64,000 bases of DNA from Desulfovibrio sp. Huiquan2017 (GCF_017351175.1 NZ_JAFMPN010000006.1:62001-126000), one strand, 5' to 3'. Shown: positions 26,923 to 36,102, counted from the first letter of the stretch. Numbers and translations are program-made. The notes: generated by a model not told the origin, from the sequence alone.

Positions 26923-27429
26923 ATGCAGATTCACTACAGACCCATCGGATATTTCCACACCCCGCACAAGAGCATCACGGGCATGCCCATCCAGCCTTCC
27001 GGGGCCAGAGGCGTCAAGGGGACCATCCAGGTGCTGCCCGAATTCCGCGAGGGGTTGAGGGATATCGAGGGATTTTCGCACCTGATCATCCTCTACCACC
27101 TGCACGAGATACAGGGGCAGGACCTGACCGTGGTCCCCTTCTTGGACAAGAACCCGCACGGCATCTTCGCCACGCGCTCACCCAAGCGGCCCAATCCGCT
27201 GGGGCTGTCGGTCATGTCCCTGTGCGGGGTTTCGGAAGAGGGGGTCATCCTGAATAACGTGGACGTGCTGGACGGCACGCCGGTCATCGACATCAAGCCC
27301 TACGTCCCGGACTTCGACGTCTGGCCCGCCGACCGCGTGGGCTGGTTCGAGGGCAAGTCGTGCAATGCGGCCACCCGGCGCAGCGACGACCGCTTCGCGG
27401 CCTGCGCCCTGGAGGAGACCGGGAGCTAG
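26923..27429 (+). CDS. trmO: tRNA (N6-threonylcarbamoyladenosine37-N6)-methyltransferase, TrmO/TsaA family
   Basis: 168 residues, the short single-domain form. PIGYFHTPHKSITGMPIQP at the start, IEGFSHLIILYHLHEI, and the signature GIFATRSPKRPNPLGLSV with VLDGTPVIDIKPYVP are characteristic of TrmO (YaeB/VirR/TsaA). The enzyme uses S-adenosylmethionine to methylate t6A37 of threonine tRNAs. In anaerobes, stand-alone TsaA-like proteins are often found near metal or cofactor genes, so another SAM-dependent methylation is possible. ATG 26923 is chosen because it begins the conserved fold; the open frame back to 26656 is not family-like. Confidence 0.85.
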   Translation: MQIHYRPIGYFHTPHKSITGMPIQPSGARGVKGTIQVLPEFREGLRDIEGFSHLIILYHLHEIQGQDLTVVPFLDKNPHGIFATRSPKRPNPLGLSVMSLCGVSEEGVILNNVDVLDGTPVIDIKPYVPDFDVWPADRVGWFEGKSCNAATRRSDDRFAACALEETGS

Positions 27430-27522
27430 ATGCGGTCCCCGGATGAAAAACGGCATCCCGAAGCGCTCGCGGCCTCCGCGCCGCGCCCAGCCGACCGATG
27501 CGCAACCCGGATGAGGTGAAAC

Positions 27523-28338
27523 ATGGCACTCTTCGTTCTTTTGCACGATGCGTTTCAGGGCGGCTGGGTCTGGCGCCAGACGGCCCGCGAACTGCGCGAC
27601 CTCGGCCACGAGGTCCACACCCCGAGCTTCGCCGGACGCACCCTGCCCTTCGGCCCGGAAAACGCGGACAGTCCGGCCGGGACGGCCCTGGACAACCTGA
27701 TCCGCTATGCCGAGGCCGAAAACCTGCGCGACGCGGTCCTGGTCTGCACCGGCTGGTCGGGCCTGCTCGGCCCGGCCCTGGCCCACGCCCTGCCTTCGGC
27801 CGTATCCGCCCTGGTCTTCTGGGACGCCGTGCTGCCCGAGCCCGGCAAGAGTTTCATGGAGGTCTGCCCCGCCGATCTGGCCGACGCCATCGACGGCAAC
27901 AGCGAGGCCACGGAGGTGGCTCCGTTCGTGTCCGGCCCCCTCCATTGGTTGGAATGCGGCGAGGACATAACCTCGCTCCTGGCACCGTTTCCCCGGCGCG
28001 GCTTCACCGAGCCCTATGCCGGTCCGGCGCGCGCGGACTGGCCCGAAGCCCTGTTCGTCCACTCCCCGGAGATGGACGCGCCCGGCTCGCCCTTCACCCG
28101 CGAGGCCGTCGAGGGAGCGGGCATACCCTGGCTCGAACTCGACATGTACGAATATCCGCTCCTCGCCCGGGCGCAGGAATTGGCCCGCCTGCTGGCCAGC
28201 CGGACCGCGCCCGACGCGCCGCGCGATACCGTCGGCTGCGGGCGCAACGCCATGCCGCACGAAATGCGCATGCAATATTGTTCGCACTATCGCCGCCGCC
28301 ATGCCCTGACCATGGCCTGCGAAGCAAACGAAGCCTGA
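27523..28338 (+). CDS. Alpha/beta hydrolase
   Basis: 271 residues. FVLLHDAFQGGWVW (oxyanion loop, usually HG-x-G; here HDAFQGG) near residue 5 and TGWSGLLG near residue 78 carrying the nucleophile Ser (GxSxG variant) point to the alpha/beta-hydrolase fold. It is related to salicylate/pyrethroid-type esterases. PEALFVHSPEMDAPGSPF and the following region would contain the acid residue; a catalytic histidine is not obvious in the usual C-terminal place. The last 40 residues are rich in Arg/His. GAGGTG precedes ATG. Substrate unknown. The gene follows trmO by 93 bases on the same strand. Confidence 0.7.
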   Translation: MALFVLLHDAFQGGWVWRQTARELRDLGHEVHTPSFAGRTLPFGPENADSPAGTALDNLIRYAEAENLRDAVLVCTGWSGLLGPALAHALPSAVSALVFWDAVLPEPGKSFMEVCPADLADAIDGNSEATEVAPFVSGPLHWLECGEDITSLLAPFPRRGFTEPYAGPARADWPEALFVHSPEMDAPGSPFTREAVEGAGIPWLELDMYEYPLLARAQELARLLASRTAPDAPRDTVGCGRNAMPHEMRMQYCSHYRRRHALTMACEANEA

Positions 28339-28463
28339 CGGCGGGCCACCTCCTCCCGTTCGTCGGCATGACGGCCCACGCCACCCGGGCCACCCTCCCC
28401 TTCACCGTCCGCGTCGGACGCCGCACCTCGATCCGGCGCGGACGGGCTTGGGGGAAGCCCCGC

Positions 28464-29240
28464 CTATTGTTCCTTCTTGAAGATGATCAACGGACAGTTC
28501 TTGCACACGTCCGCGCCGGGGAAACCGTCGCCGGGCCGGGTGATGGAGCTGCTGCCCGCTTCGATGCGCGCCATGAGCCGGTCGAAGACCGCGCCGAACT
28601 GCTTGCCCGGAATGATCACGTTGATTTCGCCACGCTCGGTCTTGCCCGCATTATAGCTGCCCGAACAGGCCGGGAGCATATTGAATTCCTGGGCCATGAA
28701 GGAGTGCACGTTGCCGCCGCAGGCCGAGGAGTTCATGGTGATGGTCGGGCGCAGGGGGTGGGTGTCCGTGGCCGCCATATAGTCAACGGCCAGATGATAG
28801 GCCTGCATGTTGTCGCAGTAGAAGTGCACGGTATCCGGCTCGTACAGGCCGTCCACGGAGCCCAGCGGGGCCACGGCGCTGCCGAGCAGTCCCTCGGGCA
28901 GGCGGGCCTTGGAGCGCACGAACCGCTCGGCCTGGTCCAGGTCCTTGGTATACTTGGCGTGGCCCTTGATCTCGCTCTCGTCCAGTTCCTTCCAGCCGAA
29001 TCCATAGCGCGCATTGCCGCAGCCCAGTCCGGCCTCGCCCGAGTAGACGATCTGTCCCTTCATCCGCGCTCCGATCTCCCATTGGCAGAAGGTCATGGGT
29101 TTGACCGGGGTGTAAACTTCCGGGGCCGCCTTGTGAAAGGCGTCCAGTTCGGCCTGGTCGTAGAAGAACTTGACCGCCACGGGGTAATGATAAAGGCGCA
29201 GCTCGCGCATCAGGACTTCCTGCATTTCCTTGTACGACAT
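28464..29240 (-). CDS. DUF169 domain protein
   Basis: 258 residues, cytoplasmic. The pattern YPVAVKFFYDQAEL near the start, MTFCQWEIGARMKGQIVY with GEAGLGCGNARYGFG, DTVHFYCDNMQAYHL, and the C-terminal FPGADVCKNCPLIIF place it in the DUF169 family found in anaerobes and methanogens. Several conserved cysteines (FCQW, GLGCG, NSSACGG, DVCKNC) could bind a metal or cluster. Function unknown. Its upstream region carries the perfect operator-like palindrome at 29373-29392. It converges with the hydrolase gene. Confidence 0.82.
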   Translation of the reverse strand: MSYKEMQEVLMRELRLYHYPVAVKFFYDQAELDAFHKAAPEVYTPVKPMTFCQWEIGARMKGQIVYSGEAGLGCGNARYGFGWKELDESEIKGHAKYTKDLDQAERFVRSKARLPEGLLGSAVAPLGSVDGLYEPDTVHFYCDNMQAYHLAVDYMAATDTHPLRPTITMNSSACGGNVHSFMAQEFNMLPACSGSYNAGKTERGEINVIIPGKQFGAVFDRLMARIEAGSSSITRPGDGFPGADVCKNCPLIIFKKEQ

Positions 29241-29372
29241 GATCTTTCTCCTTGCGGACAGAATGTTGAAAACGATGCCGGTCCGGACGGAGCCCGCACT
29301 GGCAATTCCCCGCTATGCCCCGGTTCGGCCGGGGTCAAGCAGGAGGCGTGTTGTGAAATCCCGCACGCCTGA

Positions 29373-29392
29373 TTATGCTTTATTAAGCATAA
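29373..29392. promoter_or_regulatory. Perfect 20-base palindrome, probable operator of the DUF169 gene
   Basis: TTATGCTT-TATT-AAGCATAA has 8-base perfect arms, in AT-rich DNA 133 bases upstream of the DUF169 start. A 16/20 match lies before trmO (26881-26900), suggesting one shared regulator. The rest of 29241-29597 holds no gene apart from the terminator-like hairpin at 29543. Confidence 0.6.
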
Positions 29393-29542
29393 TACATGTC
29401 TTGTACGGGCAATCATTGCACCGTTTTTTCACAAGCGGCAAGGCAGTCACGAAAACAGGGACATTGCGGGCCGCCCCGGAGGGAATCGCCTGAACGGCGG
29501 GCCGGAGCGGAAAGGTAGGAACGCCGTGAAGGGGCGGTTGGC

Positions 29543-29578
29543 GATGGAGCCGCCCGGCAAGGTTCGGGCGGCTCCATC
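29543..29578 (-). terminator. Stem-loop at end of the seven-gene stress operon
   Basis: Perfect 14-base arms (GATGGAGCCGCCCG / CGGGCGGCTCCATC) with an 8-base loop, 20 bases past the last gene's stop. It has no T-run, but the position fits operon termination. Confidence 0.7.
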
Positions 29579-29597
29579 TCCGGTTCGGTCCGGCGGG

Positions 29598-30464
29598 TCA
29601 GCGCAGGATAAGCATGGATGAGGAGGCGTGATTAACCAACGCGTTGACCCTTTTGGAATGAAACAACTTCTCCAAGGGCGACTTGTGCTTGAGCCACAGG
29701 GCCATGAGGTCGTCCTTGCGGCCTGATTCGATGAAGGTCTCAAGGGAATCCGCATCCACCACGCGGATCAGGGCGTGGACATCCCGACGCAGGTAGTAGT
29801 CCAGGACCTCGCCCATCTTGGACTCGACTTCCTCACGCAGTTCGCCCTTCTTGAGCACGCCAACCACTTCGAGTCCGGCGGCATAGATGGTCACCCACTG
29901 GTTGATCAACTCCAGCGATTCCTGTGAGATATCCGCATGATCCAGGCAGCAGACCACCCGTGAGGTCACCGACTCCTCGCGGATGACGAAGACCGAGCAA
30001 TCGGCCGCGTCGGCGACTCTGCCGGGCACGTCCGAGCCCCGGCCCCAGCCGCCCTCGTGGTGGCCGCAGCCGAGGATAATCAGGTCGCAGCCCTCGGTCT
30101 GGGTCTCGGCGGTGATGGCCTTGACCGGATCGCCGCCACGCAGGCAGAGCTTGAAGCCCTTGCGGCCCGAGAGGTCCTGTTCCAGGACCTTGTCCTCACG
30201 GCGGACGAAGGGAGCGTCCTCGCGGTCGCCGTACAGATCCGCGCCGGGGCCGAGCGCTTCGAGAAAATCGGCCCGGTAGCGGTTCAGCAGCCGAAGGCGG
30301 GGATGGGCGTGACCGGGGTCCAACTCCTCCTCGGCGATGTAGGCGCGGTTCTTTTCGATGGCCAACATGACCACGTCGGCCCAGGTGTTGGCCGCCAGGC
30401 GCGCGGCCTGTCGCACGGCGTACCGGCTGTAAGCGTTTTCATCCACGGCGACGAGAATCTTCAT
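29598..30464 (-). CDS. Universal stress protein, tandem Usp domains
   Basis: 288 residues. Two Usp folds: residues 1-150 (MKILVAVDENAYSRYAVRQAARLA … CDLIILGCGHHEGGWGRGS…VADAADCSVFVIRE, with an ATP-binding-type G-x2-G-x9-G loop) and a more degenerate second unit (RVVCCLDHADISQESLELINQW…SSSMLILR). The second lacks the glycine loop. Last gene of the minus operon that also encodes two other Usp proteins. Probable nucleotide-binding stress adaptor in the cytoplasm. Confidence 0.88.
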   Translation of the reverse strand: MKILVAVDENAYSRYAVRQAARLAANTWADVVMLAIEKNRAYIAEEELDPGHAHPRLRLLNRYRADFLEALGPGADLYGDREDAPFVRREDKVLEQDLSGRKGFKLCLRGGDPVKAITAETQTEGCDLIILGCGHHEGGWGRGSDVPGRVADAADCSVFVIREESVTSRVVCCLDHADISQESLELINQWVTIYAAGLEVVGVLKKGELREEVESKMGEVLDYYLRRDVHALIRVVDADSLETFIESGRKDDLMALWLKHKSPLEKLFHSKRVNALVNHASSSMLILR

Positions 30465-30485
30465 GTCAACTCTCCCTTGAAACGG

Positions 30486-31283
30486 TTACCAGCAAATGAG
30501 GATGGGGCTGGAGACCAGTCCCAGGACCTCGGTCAGGGGCGATTTGCGGTTGGAACTGCGGTCCAGGTGGGCCACGATCATGCCGTAGTCGCCCAGGTTC
30601 CGGGCCGCCGTCTCGGGCGCGCCGAGCAGCGTGAGGGCCCGGGCGGGTTCGTGGCCGAGCCTGCCGAGCCGATCCCGGCCTTCGGCCAGCAGCTCGTCCG
30701 GATGGGGACCGCGGCGCAAGTCGTCCATGACGTAGGCGCACAGGTCGAAATCCGCGGCCCGGCCATTGAACAGGTGATGAAAACGGGCCGTCAGGGATTC
30801 CATGTCGGTCTTCTCGTCCAGGAGCAGAACCAGCCGGTCGGACTGGATCATGTTGCGCACCAGCAGGACGGGGCAAGGCATCTGGCGGTAGAGCTTGGAA
30901 CGCAGCCGCTTGCGGAAGGCCCCGGTGTTGAAATTGGCCACCTCCCCTTCCACGAAGAAATCGTAGCCGCCGAGCCGGAGTTCCTCCAGCAGGGTATCCT
31001 CGCGATCGCCCACCCGGACGATGGGATTGGGCAGGATGAAGCAGTCGAGCTTCTCGCTGTTCAGGATGCGCTGCACCTCCTCAAGTCCGGCCTGACGCAG
31101 TCCCGATTCCCAGGAGCGGCGGATCCAGCCGGTCTCCGAGGAATGCGGCTTGTGGTCCGGTTCCTCCACGTGCACGGGCTGCACGGCGACGCCGAGCAGT
31201 TCCGCCTTGCGGCACAGGTATCGCAGGGCCACATTGGACGCCAACGTCATCTCCACGGGGACAAGAGCTTTCAGCATGTCCAT
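30486..31283 (-). CDS. Universal stress-like protein, tandem degenerate Usp domains
   Basis: 265 residues from ATG 31283, supported by GAGGTG with six-base spacing; an in-frame extension to 31328 is less likely. Unit one: MLKALVPVEMTLASNVALRYLC … GGYDFFVEGEVANFNTGAFRKRLRSKLYRQMPCPVLLVRN. Unit two: DRLVLLLDEKTDMESLTARFHHL … GDYGMIVAHLDRSSNRKSPLTEVLGLVSSPILIC. Neither unit has a clean G-x2-G-x9-G nucleotide loop, so ATP binding is doubtful. Partner of the adjacent receiver and Usp genes. Confidence 0.75.
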   Translation of the reverse strand: MDMLKALVPVEMTLASNVALRYLCRKAELLGVAVQPVHVEEPDHKPHSSETGWIRRSWESGLRQAGLEEVQRILNSEKLDCFILPNPIVRVGDREDTLLEELRLGGYDFFVEGEVANFNTGAFRKRLRSKLYRQMPCPVLLVRNMIQSDRLVLLLDEKTDMESLTARFHHLFNGRAADFDLCAYVMDDLRRGPHPDELLAEGRDRLGRLGHEPARALTLLGAPETAARNLGDYGMIVAHLDRSSNRKSPLTEVLGLVSSPILICW

Positions 31284-31324
31284 GGGCGCACCTCGTTTGT
31301 TGAATGGTTCATGAAATCCTTCCT

Positions 31325-31714
31325 TCACTCGCCGAGACGAATGTGTTCCTCGGCCTTCCTGATCACTTCCTGGATCTCGCCGAGCTTGAACGGCTTGGCC
31401 AGGAAGTCGAACACCCCCTTGCGCATGGACTCCTTGGCCGTGTCCATGGTGGCGAATCCGGTGATGACGATGACTTCGGTGCGCGGCGACAGCTTCTTCA
31501 CCTCAGCCAGGAACTGCATGCCGTCGATCCCTTCCATCTTCAGGTCGGTGACGACGATGTCGAAGGTCCGCTCCCGGATGCGGGCCATGGCCCTGGCGCT
31601 CTCGTAGAAGCTCTCCACCTCGTACCCTTTCTTTTCCAGGGCGGGCTGGAGCCGCTTGCTGACGATGGGTTCGTCGTCGAGAATGAGAATACTGGTCTTC
31701 GATGTGCCGGTCAT
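31325..31714 (-). CDS. CheY-like single-domain response regulator
   Basis: 129 residues, receiver domain only. Acidic pair in ILILDDEPIV, phospho-acceptor in VVTDLKMEGIDG, Thr in VIVITGFATMDTA, Lys in FLAKPFKLGE. No output domain, so it must act by protein contact, perhaps on the PEP-synthase-like protein just upstream or on the Usp proteins. GGAGGTTGGCAAC fixes ATG 31714. It lies inside the operon rather than next to the kinase at 38404, which may nevertheless phosphorylate it. Confidence 0.9.
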   Translation of the reverse strand: MTGTSKTSILILDDEPIVSKRLQPALEKKGYEVESFYESARAMARIRERTFDIVVTDLKMEGIDGMQFLAEVKKLSPRTEVIVITGFATMDTAKESMRKGVFDFLAKPFKLGEIQEVIRKAEEHIRLGE

Positions 31715-31731
31715 GTTGCCAACCTCCAATG

Positions 31732-34323
31732 CTAATTGCCCACCGCCTCTTCGGCGATGTGTTCAAATTCCTGACAATGCTCGTAAATCACCGAGTCGCT
31801 GACCATGGAGACGTCCAACTGGCGGGTGTAGGCCACCAGCAGGCCGAGGATGCGCATGAGCCGACCCAGATCGCGAGCCATCCAGCCCTTGGCCCGGGCC
31901 ACCACCAAGTCGTCCTTGACGGTCACGGAAAAATCGAACCCGTTGAGGACCTCGGCCAGGAAACGCGCCCGGCGCGACCGCCTAACCGCTCCGGTCACCC
32001 CGCCCGCGAAGCGGAACTGCACGCTGTTGCGCGAGTCGTCCTCGCTCTTGTAGCAATCGATGAGCGTGAAGTGGTAGCCGAGCTTGAGGCTCAGATGCAG
32101 GTAGCGGTCCGAGACCACGGCCAGATTCTGGCCCATGCGGCTGACCCCGGCCGAGTCGGCCGAGAAGGTCCGGGTCATGCTCGACATGAAGCTTGAAAAG
32201 TCCACGGGAACGGGCTGGGACTGCCAGACCCCCTCCGAGGTCACCCCGGAAATGAAGGCGCGCAAAGTCTCGGAGCGGACCTGGTCCGTGCGGATGGTCC
32301 GCCTGTGCCCCGGCTTGTCTCCGTCCCCGGCGCACGATTCGTCCAGGCCGCCGCCGATGTCCAGGACCACCAGGTCCAGGGGCACCGGGAGTTCCAGCCG
32401 CCCGCCGGGGCAGGCCTCTGCGGCCCCGGACGAGGTTGGAATCTCGGTCAGGATCTCCACGGCCTTTTCGTGGATGAACCGGGCGATGTCGTGCATGGTC
32501 CGGCACCCCTGGGGCGTGAAGTTGTTCTCCTCCGGGTCCACCAGGTAGAGGGGCTCGATGAGCTTGAGCATGCGCCTGAGCAGCCGATACTCGTAGGTCT
32601 CCTCCATATGGTCGCACAGGTAGTCGTGCATGCGCAGTTCCCGGACCAGCCCCTGGTAGACCGTCTTCTGCTCGGCATCGAGAGTGACCACGTCGCCCTC
32701 CTTGAGCACCAGCGTGGCCCGGCTGACGTTGAGCAGGGCGGGCACCCTGTATTCGCGGGCAATGGTGGCCATGTGCCCCAGCGGCGAACCGATGTCGGTG
32801 ATCACCCCCGAGGCCTTGGGCAGGACTGCTGCATACTGGGGCGACGACAGGTGGGCCACCAGAATCGCGCCCACCGGGAATTCCTCCAGGTCGCGGCCCT
32901 CCCAGGCCACGAAGACCGGACCCGAGGCCACGCCCTGCTGGGCCACATCGCCTTCGCCGCTGAGCAGCACCGGGTATCCCTTGAGCACGTCGCTCAAATC
33001 CGGAGAGTGCGGATCGTCGCACACTTCCATGCGCAGGGGCCGGGACTGGAGCACGATGAGCGCGCCGTCCGGAGCGAAGGCAAACTCCACGTCCTGGGGC
33101 TTCTTGAAATATTGTTCCAGGCGGATGGCCGTGTCCGCCAGCAGACGGATCTGTCCGGGCGACAGGCTGGGCTTGTCGCACAGGGACGCCTCCACCTCCT
33201 CGGTGACCACGGACCCTTCGGGCCCGGGGCGCAGGACCGTGGCCTTATGCGCCACGGTCTCCATGAGCAGGCCATGGCCGGGCTCGCGGGAGACCAGGAA
33301 ATGGTCCGCCGGCACCTCGCCGGAAACCACCGGAGCGCCGAGCCCCCAGGCCGCCGCGATCTCGATCCCGCTCTCGCCGAGCCGGACCGGGGACAGGGAA
33401 TAGACCACCCCGCTGGTCCGAGCCTCGACCATGGCCTGCACGGACACGGCCATGAAGACCTCGTCCGGCTTGAAATCGTACTCGCGCCGATACTCCATGG
33501 CCGCCGGACAATAGGTGGAGGCCAGAACCTTGCGGTAGGCGTCGTGCAGATCCTCGGGCCGGACGTTGAGAAAGCTCTCGTACTGCCCGGCAAAGGAGAG
33601 GTCGCCGTCCTCGCCCCAGGCCGAACTGCGCACGGCCAGACGCAGGATTCCCTCGCCCGCTCCCCGGCGCAGGGTCTCCAACTCGCGGGCCATGGCCCGG
33701 CGCACCCGGGGGGGGATGGACCCGGCCAGAATGCGCGACCGGATCTTGCCCGAGGCCTCCTGCACGGTCATGGCCCCGTCGCGCCAGGCCTTTTCCAGGC
33801 GGACGATCTCGTCCTCGATGTCGTTGAGTTCCATGAACAGCCGGTAGGCCGAGGTGGTCACTGCGAAACCGGACGGCACGGCACCGGCCGAGGCCTCGGC
33901 AATCAGGGCCAGACGGGTGGACTTGGCCCCGGCCGCGTCCATGTCCTGGAGACGGATATCCGCAAAGGACATGGCCATGACGTCGGGCAGGACCGGACGA
34001 CGTTCCATCTCGCTCTCCAGCTTATGGCGGATATCGCGGAAGATGGCGTACAGGCCGGGATACCGGCCGGGAGCCATGGCGTCGAAGGCGTCGATAAGCT
34101 CCCGGACCGTATCCACTATGAACTGCTTGGAGGTGCGCAGGTACTGCACGTCGAAGATGTAGTCCCCGCCGAGCTTGTCGTGCATGGAGGCGATGGCCGT
34201 GAGGATGCGGTTGTTCAGTTCCAACACCTGCTGGAACTGCCGGAACAGGGCGGCCAGGGACACGCGTTCCCTGCGCCGCCTGCGCAGCAACCTGGTGCGG
34301 ATGTGCTCGAACAAACCGAACAT
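31732..34323 (-). CDS. PEP synthase-like protein (pyruvate/phosphate dikinase domains) with novel C-terminus
   Basis: 863 residues. An N-terminal helical region (1-110; basic RRRRRE near residue 14) precedes a PPDK N-terminal ATP-grasp-like domain (about 130-450; GAKSTRLALIAE, VAVRSSAWGEDGDLSFAGQYES-type segment, DVEFAFAPDGALIVLQSRP). The swivelling phospho-His domain follows (about 470-570; ASGVITDIGSPLGHMATIAREY, His in GHM). The usual C-terminal PEP-binding barrel is replaced by about 290 residues without recognised family (YEYRLLRRMLKLIEPLYLVD…), so true PEP synthesis is doubtful. It probably phosphorylates a partner or acts in signalling. Similar proteins occur in sulfate reducers next to Usp genes. 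Confidence 0.82.
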   Translation of the reverse strand: MFGLFEHIRTRLLRRRRRERVSLAALFRQFQQVLELNNRILTAIASMHDKLGGDYIFDVQYLRTSKQFIVDTVRELIDAFDAMAPGRYPGLYAIFRDIRHKLESEMERRPVLPDVMAMSFADIRLQDMDAAGAKSTRLALIAEASAGAVPSGFAVTTSAYRLFMELNDIEDEIVRLEKAWRDGAMTVQEASGKIRSRILAGSIPPRVRRAMARELETLRRGAGEGILRLAVRSSAWGEDGDLSFAGQYESFLNVRPEDLHDAYRKVLASTYCPAAMEYRREYDFKPDEVFMAVSVQAMVEARTSGVVYSLSPVRLGESGIEIAAAWGLGAPVVSGEVPADHFLVSREPGHGLLMETVAHKATVLRPGPEGSVVTEEVEASLCDKPSLSPGQIRLLADTAIRLEQYFKKPQDVEFAFAPDGALIVLQSRPLRMEVCDDPHSPDLSDVLKGYPVLLSGEGDVAQQGVASGPVFVAWEGRDLEEFPVGAILVAHLSSPQYAAVLPKASGVITDIGSPLGHMATIAREYRVPALLNVSRATLVLKEGDVVTLDAEQKTVYQGLVRELRMHDYLCDHMEETYEYRLLRRMLKLIEPLYLVDPEENNFTPQGCRTMHDIARFIHEKAVEILTEIPTSSGAAEACPGGRLELPVPLDLVVLDIGGGLDESCAGDGDKPGHRRTIRTDQVRSETLRAFISGVTSEGVWQSQPVPVDFSSFMSSMTRTFSADSAGVSRMGQNLAVVSDRYLHLSLKLGYHFTLIDCYKSEDDSRNSVQFRFAGGVTGAVRRSRRARFLAEVLNGFDFSVTVKDDLVVARAKGWMARDLGRLMRILGLLVAYTRQLDVSMVSDSVIYEHCQEFEHIAEEAVGN

Positions 34324-34339
34324 GGCCGGTCCTCCCGCC

Positions 34340-35074
34340 CTAGTGGGCGCCCCCGCGTTCCTTGAAGACCATGCTCATGAACAACCCGGCCAGAATGGCG
34401 ATGATCACGGCGGCCACGCCGTAGAGCAGCGAGTGGTCGAAGGCGAGCTTGGCCAGGAAGGCGGGCAGCCCGACGAGCTTGGCGTGCAATTCCTCGGCGG
34501 CCATATCCACGATCTTGCCGTCCTTCACGGCCAGGACTTCCACCCGGTACACCCCCTGGTGCATAGCCGACGGCACGGCCAGTTCGGCCCGGAAGGAGCG
34601 TACGCCGTCCTCCTTACCGGTATACTGGATCACGCCGTTTTCCACCGCGTAGAAGCCGTCCTGCTCCATGAGCTTGATAAACTCGTCATAGAGCCAATCT
34701 TCGGTATCGCCCTTGACCGAGCGGAAGGCAAGGTCCGAGTGTTCCCAGTCCATGTCGGACATGCCGTCCGTGCCCATCAGGAAGACGTCGGGAACGCCCT
34801 TCACCTCCACCGCGCCAAGGTTCATCCACAGCAGGCCCAGCGCCTTGCCCTTCTTTTTAAAGGTCTTGTCGCGCGGCTCGCCGAGCAGGCGGATAACCGC
34901 GCTGGTGCCTTGGGGGATCCGGCCGGTGATGGTCACCTTGGTCCCGTCGTAGCCGGTGCCGATGGCCACAAGGTTGGGGCGCAGAGTCATTTTGACTGCG
35001 GCCGCGGCATGGGCCGGGGCGGACAGGATCAGGACGGCCAGCAGGGCCGCGCAAAGGTATGCGAACTTATTCAT
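34340..35074 (-). CDS. TIGR02186-like membrane-anchored periplasmic protein
   Basis: 244 residues. Signal peptide (NKFAYLCAALLAVLILSAPAHA), a beta-rich periplasmic body (LVAIGTGYDGTKVTITGRIP, GVPDVFLMGTDG, GVYRVEVLAVKDGKIV) and one C-terminal membrane helix (LLYGVAAVIIAILAGLFMSMV) followed by KERG. The layout matches a family (TIGR02186/PF09608) normally encoded beside TauE/SafE exporters, as here. GGAGGTCACTAGTC, overlapping the exporter stop, gives the ribosome site for ATG 35074. Probably an accessory subunit of the exporter. Confidence 0.8.
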   Translation of the reverse strand: MNKFAYLCAALLAVLILSAPAHAAAAVKMTLRPNLVAIGTGYDGTKVTITGRIPQGTSAVIRLLGEPRDKTFKKKGKALGLLWMNLGAVEVKGVPDVFLMGTDGMSDMDWEHSDLAFRSVKGDTEDWLYDEFIKLMEQDGFYAVENGVIQYTGKEDGVRSFRAELAVPSAMHQGVYRVEVLAVKDGKIVDMAAEELHAKLVGLPAFLAKLAFDHSLLYGVAAVIIAILAGLFMSMVFKERGGAH

Positions 35075-35076
35075 GA

Positions 35077-36006
35077 CTAGTGACCTCCGGTGACGGCCAG
35101 CAGCACGTCGGGCGTGACCAGCAGGTTGAGCAACATCTTGACCATGACGGCCAGGACCAGAGTAGCCAGCAGGATCTTGAGCTGTTCGCCCTTGAGCTTG
35201 CGGCTGATGCGGGTGCCGAACTGCGCGCCCAGGGTGGAGCCGAGCAGGAGCAGGACCGCCAGGACGAAGTCCACGGTGTGGTTGGTGTAGGATTGCAGGA
35301 TGGTCACGTTGATGCAGGTGAACAGAATCTGGAACAGGCTGGTGCCCACGACCACGTGCATGGGCATGCGCAACAGGTAGACCATGATCGGGACCATGAT
35401 GAATCCGCCGCCCACGCCCATGATGGCCGCGAGAACGCCCACCAGGACGCCGAGCACCAGGGGCATGAGCATGGACAGCCGCACCCCGGACTTGACGAAG
35501 TCGGTCTGGAAGGGAAGCTTCTCCATCATGGCCGCATAGCACGACTTCTTGACCGGCTTGGCCGGCGCGCCCGCCTCGGGGGCCCTCTTGCGCAGGCTCT
35601 GCACGGATTCAATGAACATGTACGCCCCCACGCCGCCGAGCATGAGCACGTAGGTGACGTTAATCAAGAAATCGGCATTGCCCATGGCCCGCAGGATCTT
35701 GATCACCTGGACGCCGCCGAAGCCGCCGAGCACGCCGCCGATGAGGAGTAGGATGCCCATCTTGAAATCCACGTTGCCCAGCCGGTAGTGGGCCAGGCAG
35801 CCCGAGGTGGACGCGCCCACGATCTGGTTGGAATCCGAAGCCGCGGCCACGGTCGGCGGGATGCCGAACATGATCAGAAGCGGCGTCATCAAGAACCCGC
35901 CGCCGACACCGAAGATGCCGGACAACAGGCCGACGAACCCTCCCAGGGCGAATACCAGGAACACGTTGACGCTGTTCCCGGCGATGGGAAGATACATATG
36001 AAACAT
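35077..36006 (-). CDS. TauE/SafE family sulfite/organosulfonate exporter
   Basis: 309 residues with about 8 membrane helices. Two inverted halves each carry the family motif: GLLSGIFGVGGGFLMTPLLI near residue 27 and GVLAAIMGVGGGFIMVPIMV near residue 195. Exports sulfite, sulfoacetate or related anions in known members; in sulfate reducers it may handle toxic sulfite. GGAGGAG precedes the ATG. Second gene of the sigma-54-driven operon, directly before its TIGR02186-type partner. Confidence 0.92.
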   Translation of the reverse strand: MFHMYLPIAGNSVNVFLVFALGGFVGLLSGIFGVGGGFLMTPLLIMFGIPPTVAAASDSNQIVGASTSGCLAHYRLGNVDFKMGILLLIGGVLGGFGGVQVIKILRAMGNADFLINVTYVLMLGGVGAYMFIESVQSLRKRAPEAGAPAKPVKKSCYAAMMEKLPFQTDFVKSGVRLSMLMPLVLGVLVGVLAAIMGVGGGFIMVPIMVYLLRMPMHVVVGTSLFQILFTCINVTILQSYTNHTVDFVLAVLLLLGSTLGAQFGTRISRKLKGEQLKILLATLVLAVMVKMLLNLLVTPDVLLAVTGGH

Positions 36007-36102
36007 CGATACTCCTCCACAGGTTGAAATCCATCTTCCGGACCGGACCCGTCGCCGGGCCCATGCCGTAAGCTCCCCGCCTCGCCCCCTTCGGGAGGCG
36101 GA

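Noticed and set aside
27498-29372. 624-codon plus-strand open frame
   Set aside because: Overlaps the hydrolase gene in another frame and then runs antisense to the DUF169 gene; Arg/Pro/His-rich, no family features.
34340-35542. 400-codon version of the TIGR02186-like gene
   Set aside because: The extra 156 residues are a shadow of the TauE gene; signal peptide and ribosome site fix the start at 35074.
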